Below are positions 58,666-64,000 of a stretch of DNA of 64,000 nucleotides, one piece after another; position 1 is the stretch's first letter, and every line of letters begins with the position of its first letter. The stretch comes from Paraburkholderia sp. BCC1885. Lineage in GTDB: Bacteria > Pseudomonadota > Gammaproteobacteria > Burkholderiales > Burkholderiaceae. Where the stretch lies: positions 124,001-188,000 of the forward strand of contig NZ_CAAJGM010000033.1 in the NCBI RefSeq assembly GCF_900996235.1, written 5' to 3'. The notes under the pieces were generated by a model. It worked only from the letters and a program-made list of their open reading frames with translations. It was not told where the DNA came from and made no database searches. The position numbers were made by a program, and so were the translations under genes.

Positions 58666-60057
58666 CTACGCGCCGCTCGCCTCGTTCAACGTCAGGTGCT
58701 TCGTCTCCGGCGCCCACGCGATCGATACCACCATGCCGATCAAAAGCACGGCAGCCAGCGCCATCATGGTGGCGTGAAAGCCCCACTGTGCAATGCCGAG
58801 CGGCAGCAGAAACGTCCCGACCGCCGAACCGAGCCGGCTACAGGCGATAGCGAGTCCCACGCCACAGGCACGCACCTCGGTCGGAAAGCATTCCGGCGGA
58901 AATACGCCAACCAGATTCGAGAACGCCGACATGGTCAAGGTGAAGATGCCGAACGCCACGATCATCGCCACACTGGCCGACTCGGGCAGCAGACTCAACG
59001 CCACCAGCGAAAGACACGTCACCGCGAACGAGCCGATCAGAAACACGCGACGCGGCAACTGAATGGTGAGCCAGATGCCGATCAACGCGCCGAGCACCAG
59101 GAATCCATTCAGCAGGAAATCCGCGCCCGAGCCTTCGGTCAGATGGACCGCCTTGAGGATGGTCGGCAAAAACGTGTACACCGCGAAATAGGGAATCACG
59201 AGGCACACGAAGAATGCGCAATTGAAAAGCGTGCGGCGAATCAGATCCTTTTTGAACAGACGCGCGAAGCCGCCGCGCACGTTGCCCTGATGGTCCGCGC
59301 CGCCGCCGTCGAGCGTCACGTTCGGGCCGAAATGCTTGAGCACGATCGCCTCGGCCTCCGCGATGCGTCCTTTGCCGTGCAGCCAGCGCGGCGACTCCGG
59401 CGTGCCGATACGCAGCAGCAGCACGATCAACGCGGGCACGGTTGCGGAAGCCAGCAACCAGCGCCACGCATCGGGCGCGGAGTGCGCGTATTCCAGACCG
59501 AGCACATTGGCCACGACATAGCCCACGGTCCACACCACACTGAATGAACCGAGCAAGGTCCCGCGATGCTTGCGCGGCGAGAACTCAGCCAGTATCGAAT
59601 GTCCTACCGCGAAGTCGCCGCCCATGCCGAAGCCGATCAGCACCCGCAACACACACAATTCGAAGGGCGAGCGCACGTAGAACTGCGCAAATGCCGCGGC
59701 CGCGATAATGACGAAGCTCAACAGGAAGATTTTCTGCCGCCCCATGCGATCCGACAGCCAGCCGAACACCAGGCTGCCCAGAAAAATGCCCATCAAGGCC
59801 GAACTGCCGATCATGCCCATCCAGAACGCGTCGAGCGGCATCTGCCGATTCAGCGAAGCGAGGGCGTAGCCTATCGTGCCGAGCGCGTAGCCTTCGGTGA
59901 AGTGGGCGCCGAAGGTCAGGCCGGCGATCTTGATGTGAAACCCGTTCAGCGGCACGTCGTCGAGGGGAACGGGTTTTGTTGCGGGCGCGGCGTAGCTTGC
60001 ACGCGGCGCGGTGGCGGTGACGGCAAATGTGCCTGCCTGGATGTCCTGATTGTTCAC
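58666..60057 (-). CDS. MFS transporter (sugar/aromatic-acid porter type)
   Basis: This 463-residue, 12-helix major-facilitator protein has the loop 2-3 motif FGWLSDRMGRQKIF, MGGDFAVGHSILAEFSPRKHRG and the loop 6 PESPRWL typical of the metabolite:H+ symporter branch. It would import an organic acid or sugar. It is the last gene of the minus-strand fae / AKR / ALDH / MFS series, with 170 bp between it and the aldehyde dehydrogenase gene, so a separate promoter is possible. The substrate is not predictable from sequence. Confidence 0.88.
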   Translation of the reverse strand: MNNQDIQAGTFAVTATAPRASYAAPATKPVPLDDVPLNGFHIKIAGLTFGAHFTEGYALGTIGYALASLNRQMPLDAFWMGMIGSSALMGIFLGSLVFGWLSDRMGRQKIFLLSFVIIAAAAFAQFYVRSPFELCVLRVLIGFGMGGDFAVGHSILAEFSPRKHRGTLLGSFSVVWTVGYVVANVLGLEYAHSAPDAWRWLLASATVPALIVLLLRIGTPESPRWLHGKGRIAEAEAIVLKHFGPNVTLDGGGADHQGNVRGGFARLFKKDLIRRTLFNCAFFVCLVIPYFAVYTFLPTILKAVHLTEGSGADFLLNGFLVLGALIGIWLTIQLPRRVFLIGSFAVTCLSLVALSLLPESASVAMIVAFGIFTLTMSAFSNLVGVFPPECFPTEVRACGVGLAIACSRLGSAVGTFLLPLGIAQWGFHATMMALAAVLLIGMVVSIAWAPETKHLTLNEASGA

Positions 60058-60227
60058 GCTGTCTCCTTTTGTATCGGAGTCAGCGTTTTGCCGCGTACTC
60101 CGATTTCATCTTCGGGTACCCCTGCGCGGCCCGCCGGTAGCCGGTCGTCTCGCGCGCGATACCGCGTCGTCCGCTTCGCGCGTGCGCTACGCGAAGCGGA
60201 CCATGGTTGCCGCCGGTATTGCGACGA

Positions 60228-61667
60228 TCAGCGTCCGAGGCCGCCCATCATCATGTACTTCAGTTCCATGTACTCATCGAGGCCGTACTTCGACCCTTCG
60301 CGGCCCAGACCCGACTCCTTGACGCCGCCGAACGGCGCCACTTCGGTCGAGAGAATGCCCTCGTTGATCGCCACCATGCCGCTTTCCAGCGCCTCGGCCA
60401 CGCGCCATGCACGACCGAGATCGCGCGTGTAGAAGTACGCGGACAAACCGAACGGCGAATCGTTGGCCGCCGCGATCGCCTCCTGTTCCGTCTTGAAGCG
60501 GAAGCACGCGGCCACCGGACCAAAGGTTTCTTCATCGGCGAGCTGCATCGATCGCGATGCGTCCACCAGCACCGTCGGTTCGTAGAACGTGCCGCCGAGC
60601 ACGTGACGCTTGCCGCCCGTCAGCGCTTTTGCGCCTTTTTGCAGCGCATCCGCGACGTGGGTTTCGACTTTTTTCAGCGCGGCCGCATTGATCAGCGGAC
60701 CTTGCTCGACTTCGCCTTCCAGCGCATTGCCCACCCGCATCTTCTGCACGGCCTTCGTCAGCGCCTGGGTGAAGGCGTCGTAAACACCCTCCTGCACGTA
60801 GAAGCGATTAACGCACACACAGGTCTGCCCAGTGTTGCGAAACTTTGAAGCCATCGCGCCTTGCACGGCGGCGTCGATGTCCGCATCGTCGAAAACGATG
60901 AACGGCGCATTGCCACCGAGTTCCAGCGAGAGCTTCTTGAGCGTATCCGCGGATTGTTTGGCAAGCAGTTTGCCGACACGCGTCGAGCCGGTGAACGACA
61001 GCTTGCGCACTACCGGCGACGCCGTCAGCACGTCACCAATCGCGGCTGCATCGCCGGAAACGATGTTGAACACGCCGGCGGGAATGCCCGCCTGTTCGGC
61101 CAGCACGGCCAGCGCGAAGGCGGACAACGGGGTTTCCTCGGACGGCTTGAGCACCATCGTGCAGCCGGCCGCGAGCGCCGGGCCGGCTTTGCGCGTGATC
61201 ATCGCCAGCGGAAAATTCCACGGCGTGATGGCGGCAACGACGCCCACCGGCTCGCGCGTCACGATGATCTTCGCGTTCGGATTCGGGCTCGGAATCACGT
61301 CGCCATAGGCGCGCTTCGCTTCTTCCGCGAACCACTCGAAAAAGCTCGCTGCGTAGCCCACTTCGCCGCGTGCTTCGGCCAGCGGCTTGCCCTGTTCGCG
61401 CGACATCAGCTCAGCCAGCGCATCGCGGTTCTCGAGCATCAACTCGCCCCAGCGCTTCACCCGCGCGCCGCGTTCCTTGGCGGTCAACTTGCGCCATGCG
61501 GGGAAGGCGCGTTCGGCGGCGGCGATTGCCTCCGTGGTTTCCGCCGCGCCGCCTTTCGCCACGTTGGCGATCAGTTCGCGGGTGGCCGGATTGAACACGG
61601 CATACGTCTGCGCGCCTTGATGCCACTCGCCGTTGATGTAATGCCCAGTACGGAGAAATTCGCTCAT
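60228..61667 (-). CDS. gabD: NAD(P)-dependent aldehyde dehydrogenase, succinate-semialdehyde type
   Basis: This 479-residue ALDH has EPVGVVAAITPWNFPLAMITRK, SFTGSTRVG, the catalytic Glu in LELGGNAPFIVFDD, catalytic Cys in RNTGQTCVCVNRF and the terminal EVAPFGGVKESGLGREGSKYG block. It resembles GabD-type succinate-semialdehyde dehydrogenases, but the cluster partner genes (Fae-like protein, aldo-keto reductase) make another aldehyde possible. The ATG at 61665-61667 overlaps the stop of the upstream aldo-keto reductase as ATGA, so translation is coupled. The symbol is tentative. Confidence 0.85.
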   Translation of the reverse strand: MSEFLRTGHYINGEWHQGAQTYAVFNPATRELIANVAKGGAAETTEAIAAAERAFPAWRKLTAKERGARVKRWGELMLENRDALAELMSREQGKPLAEARGEVGYAASFFEWFAEEAKRAYGDVIPSPNPNAKIIVTREPVGVVAAITPWNFPLAMITRKAGPALAAGCTMVLKPSEETPLSAFALAVLAEQAGIPAGVFNIVSGDAAAIGDVLTASPVVRKLSFTGSTRVGKLLAKQSADTLKKLSLELGGNAPFIVFDDADIDAAVQGAMASKFRNTGQTCVCVNRFYVQEGVYDAFTQALTKAVQKMRVGNALEGEVEQGPLINAAALKKVETHVADALQKGAKALTGGKRHVLGGTFYEPTVLVDASRSMQLADEETFGPVAACFRFKTEQEAIAAANDSPFGLSAYFYTRDLGRAWRVAEALESGMVAINEGILSTEVAPFGGVKESGLGREGSKYGLDEYMELKYMMMGGLGR

Positions 61668-62701
61668 GCTGCTTTTTCCAGAGTTTGGCCGAATGCGCCC
61701 TGCGCCGGCCGTGGTTCGCGGGCAATGCGCTTGCCCGCCGTGTAATCGTTGATCAGATCGCACGGCGTGTAGTTGCGTTCGAGTTCGTGGAGTTCGTCGG
61801 CGGAAAGCTGGGTGTCGAGTGCCGCGAGCGCGCTGTCGAATTGCGCCGGCGTGTCCGCGCCGACCAGCATGCTCGATACGCCACCGTGATTCAGCACCCA
61901 CGCCTGGGCGATCTGCGCCGGCGACACGCCGCGCGCTGCCGCCACGCGCGCCACGGACGCGGCGATCTCACGCGAAGCCGTATCGCCGTACATTTGCGCG
62001 GTGAAGAAGTCGGTCTGGTTGCGCGTCGAGTTCGGATCGCTCGTCAGCAGGCCGCGTGCGAGCGGGCTGAACACCGACACGCCCACGCCCTGATCCGCGC
62101 AATATGGAATCATCTCGCGCTCTTCCTCGCGGTATGCAAGGTTGAGTTGCAACTGCATGTTGACAGGCTTGTGCCAGCCGTTGCGCTCGCACGCCTGCAT
62201 GATCTTGGCGAACTGCCACGTATACATGGTCGACACGCCGATATAGCGCGCCTTGCCCGCACGCACGATATCGTTCATCGCGCTCATGGTTTCTTCGACC
62301 GGCGTATTCACGTCGAAGAAGTGCAGCATGAAGATATCCACGTAGTCCATGCCCAAACGCGTGAGCGAACCGTCGATGCCGTCCATGATGTGCTTGCGCG
62401 AATGGCCGCCCGCGTTTTGATACGTGCCCATGTCGTAGCCGACCTTGGTCGTCACGACAATCTCTTCACGACGCGCGAGACGCTTCAGAATGCGGCCGAC
62501 CACTTCTTCGCCGACGCCGGTCGAATAGAAGTCCGCGAGGTCGATAAAGTTGACACCCGCTTCGAGCGCGTGACGCACGATCGGCTCGCTTTGCGCTTCG
62601 TTGAAAATCCACGGCTTCCAGTCCGGCGTGCCCATGTTCATCGTGCCAAGGCACAGACGCGAAACCTTCAGGCCCGATTGGCCGAGGCGAATGTATTCCA
62701 T
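61664..62701 (-). CDS. Aldo/keto reductase
   Basis: This 345-residue AKR has the TIM-barrel signatures GLKVSRLCLGTMNMG, the catalytic Asp and Tyr in FIDLADFYSTG, and Lys in VVTTKVGYDMG; LHFFDVNTPVEET follows the DYVDIFM strand with the catalytic His. It is unlike the sugar-operon AKR in having no close alignment block beyond the family core. It lies 31 bp downstream of the Fae-like gene and overlaps the aldehyde dehydrogenase gene by 4 bp, so it belongs to a compact operon. The substrate is an aldehyde or ketone of unknown identity. Confidence 0.88.
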   Translation of the reverse strand: MEYIRLGQSGLKVSRLCLGTMNMGTPDWKPWIFNEAQSEPIVRHALEAGVNFIDLADFYSTGVGEEVVGRILKRLARREEIVVTTKVGYDMGTYQNAGGHSRKHIMDGIDGSLTRLGMDYVDIFMLHFFDVNTPVEETMSAMNDIVRAGKARYIGVSTMYTWQFAKIMQACERNGWHKPVNMQLQLNLAYREEEREMIPYCADQGVGVSVFSPLARGLLTSDPNSTRNQTDFFTAQMYGDTASREIAASVARVAAARGVSPAQIAQAWVLNHGGVSSMLVGADTPAQFDSALAALDTQLSADELHELERNYTPCDLINDYTAGKRIAREPRPAQGAFGQTLEKAA

Positions 62702-62732
62702 TGTGTTTGTCTCCTTCGACTGGGCGGTGGTC

Positions 62733-63257
62733 TTAACGCTTCTTCGGCGTATAGAACGGATTCGAAACGTCACGCGCGGCGGCGAACACTTCATCGCGAT
62801 GCGGCAGGCCTTTCATGGCCGCGAGAATCGCGTTCTTGCAAGCGCGGTAGTTGTTCTCGAACACGGCGTCGAGATCGTCCGTCTTCGGATTGACCCAGTT
62901 GGCCGACACGACCACCCAGTCGTTTTCCGCTTCCGGCGGCAGCGTGCCGTTCTCGAGCGACTCGGCGACCGCCTTGGCGATACCTGCCTGCGAGGCACCC
63001 CACGTCGCGTTGCCGTGGAAATCGCCTTCGATCTGCGCCTTGTTCACATACAGCGTGAGCGGCTTGGTCGGAATACCCGGACGGGCAATCACGACAAACG
63101 GCGCATGACCGGCGGACGGCGTGGACAAGGCGGTGGCAAATGCCTGGCCTGCCGGGCCGTTGCGCGGCCCGACCAATACGTTGATGTGGGCAAGGTTGAC
63201 GCCCGGGCCTTCGAAGCCTTCACCGATATACAACTGCTTTTCCGTCGATACGCTCAT
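62733..63257 (-). CDS. fae: Formaldehyde-activating enzyme family protein
   Basis: This 174-residue protein is homologous to Fae, which condenses formaldehyde with tetrahydromethanopterin. Conserved are LYIGEGFEGPGVNLAHINVLVGPRNGP, with the catalytic-type His24, FVVIARPGIPTKPLTLYVNK and GNATWGASQAGIAKAVAE. Charged differences in the pterin loop and the absence of other methanopterin genes mean the cofactor is uncertain. It is the first gene of an operon with an aldo/keto reductase and an aldehyde dehydrogenase. The start at 63255-63257 is chosen because the longer frame has no ribosome site. Methanol-dehydrogenase genes are not in view. Confidence 0.85.
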   Translation of the reverse strand: MSVSTEKQLYIGEGFEGPGVNLAHINVLVGPRNGPAGQAFATALSTPSAGHAPFVVIARPGIPTKPLTLYVNKAQIEGDFHGNATWGASQAGIAKAVAESLENGTLPPEAENDWVVVSANWVNPKTDDLDAVFENNYRACKNAILAAMKGLPHRDEVFAAARDVSNPFYTPKKR

Positions 63258-63409
63258 GTCTGATCCCGTCAAGGGTTGGGGTGGATGAGCGGATTGTGCT
63301 ATTCGCGCTGCGCCATCATGAATCGATGTTTTTTGATCCTGGGTATGAGACGGACTCAACTCCGGGTTTGTCCTGGGGACGATGACGCGTGCGCAGCGGT
63401 TTCGACGTT

Positions 63410-63431
63410 AAGGTGAGGGTTTTCGGGACCA
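63410..63431. repeat. 22-bp direct repeat, copy 1
   Basis: Identical to 63774-63795; the sequences differ immediately outside the repeat. It lies 153 bp upstream of the fae start. Confidence 0.7.
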
Positions 63432-63773
63432 GCGCGGAAAACGGCAGAAAGGGGACTTGGGGTGAGATGTAAAAGCGCCGCGCGCGCACCGGACGTTCCG
63501 GACTCCACGATAAAATCGAGGCGCATGCGATTGAAAAAGGAGGGTGAGAAAAACGCTTTGAGTTATGCAGAAGACACCGTAGATCGAAACGCGCAAACCC
63601 TTATGTCATAAGGACTTCGGCTCGACGCCGCACGTTGCCCGTGGCACCTTGCGACACACTTGCGCCGAGGCGCCTAAGCCCGCATTAGCCCGGCGAAGGC
63701 TTGCCGGACAAAGCGATAACCGACGAATGCAAAGCGCAGCCGCGTCTGGCCTCAGCGGCTGCGATAAAAACTA

Positions 63774-63795
63774 AAGGTGAGGGTTTTCGGGACCA
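63774..63795. repeat. 22-bp direct repeat, copy 2
   Basis: Identical to 63410-63431. It lies 86 bp from the H-NS stop, on the downstream side of that minus-strand gene. Confidence 0.7.
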
Positions 63796-63881
63796 ACCCG
63801 GCGGTCGTAAAATCGCCACCGCTGCTTCACTTATAGACGGAAGCGCGCCATCGGGCGACGCGCCATCCGGTACGGGATGCT

Positions 63882-64000
63882 CACTCTTCGATCAGAAAGC
63901 GATCACGATTCTTGCCCGCCAGCCATGCCGGCGAACGGCCGCGACCGCTCCAGGTCTCGCCGGTTTTCGGGTTGCGATACTTCGCCGGCAATGGTGTCTT
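63882..64000 (-). CDS. H-NS-family DNA-binding protein, C-terminal end (cut by window edge)
   Basis: Only the last 39 codons are in the window. The visible tail reads LPAKYRNPKTGETWSGRGR and then SPAWLAGKNRDRFLIEE before a TGA at 63882-63884. This is the conserved H-NS C-terminal DNA-binding domain, with the TWSGRGR loop that enters the minor groove of AT-rich DNA. The rest of the gene, including the oligomerisation helix, lies beyond the right edge. It would be a xenogeneic silencer or nucleoid protein. Confidence 0.9.

Larger units (their letters stand above)
63258..63881. other. Long intergenic region upstream of fae with a 22-bp direct repeat
   Basis: This 624-bp region carries a perfect 22-bp direct repeat (63410-63431 and 63774-63795, core AGGTGAGGGTTTTCGGGACC, 364 bp apart). 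It also has a 9-bp-stem hairpin CGCAGCCGC (63735-63743) / GCGGCTGCG (63755-63763), a likely 3' structure of the H-NS gene on the minus strand. No gene is convincing. The region could hold the fae operon promoter. Confidence 0.55.

Overview
The window is GC-rich, densely coded DNA of a Burkholderiales bacterium, most likely Paraburkholderia or Burkholderia. Pointers are the linked sdhCDA / GntR / mdh / methylcitrate / aconitase block, a UxaA-type sugar-acid operon with an IclR regulator, an intracellular polyhydroxybutyrate depolymerase, an H-NS-family DNA-binding protein and a formaldehyde-activating enzyme homologue. I see no rRNA, tRNA, CRISPR array, insertion sequence or phage gene, so this reads as ordinary chromosomal backbone with accessory catabolic modules.

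Region 1 (1-12.0 kb) is central carbon metabolism. On the minus strand sdhC-sdhD-sdhA (sdhA runs off the left edge) is preceded by a GntR/UTRA regulator. Divergently, mdh, a CitE-like CoA-ester lyase, prpC, a secreted MliC-like protein, prpD and acnA run on the plus strand and end at a clear intrinsic terminator. A perfect 14-bp palindrome lies between the regulator and a good mdh promoter, and suggests that the GntR protein controls the divergent pair. Region 2 (12.0-21.5 kb, minus strand) holds a NarL-type response regulator, a histidine-kinase-like protein with a degenerate ATP-binding domain but an intact HPt domain, a one-TM protein, a 1307-residue AsmA/DUF748 protein and a DUF1254 lipoprotein. 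Region 3 (21.5-30.4 kb) carries a PaiB-like protein, the copper ATPase copA behind a CueR-type promoter, a glutathione transferase, PHB depolymerase, a cupin, a flavin reductase, a 3-hydroxyacyl-CoA dehydrogenase and two small unknown proteins. Region 4 (30.7-36.4 kb) has a one-TM protein, an MgtC/SapB protein, an N-acylglucosamine-2-epimerase-family protein, a chemoreceptor and a PaaI thioesterase.

Region 5 (36.5-46.7 kb) is a complete catabolic operon with its own ABC transporter and a divergent IclR regulator. Aldose dehydrogenase, lactonase, two-part UxaA dehydratase, SDR dehydrogenase and FAH hydrolase together spell a non-phosphorylating route from a 6-deoxyhexose such as L-fucose to pyruvate plus lactate. 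Region 6 (46.8-56 kb) holds envelope proteins (RlpA, a NlpD-like LysM/M23 lipoprotein, small exported or membrane proteins), a Pat-like protein acetyltransferase with a shortened ATP-grasp part, a LysR regulator and prfC. Region 7 (56-64 kb) has a Tat-exported alkyl sulfatase with a small unknown partner, then the minus-strand run fae / aldo-keto reductase / succinate-semialdehyde-type dehydrogenase / MFS transporter, and the 3' end of an H-NS gene at the right edge.

Nothing here is a proven new system. The best leads are the degenerate kinase-HPt relay, the UxaA-based deoxysugar operon, the fae-AKR-ALDH-MFS cluster, the tandem AGGGAAAACCCT promoter motif and the reduced acetyltransferase.
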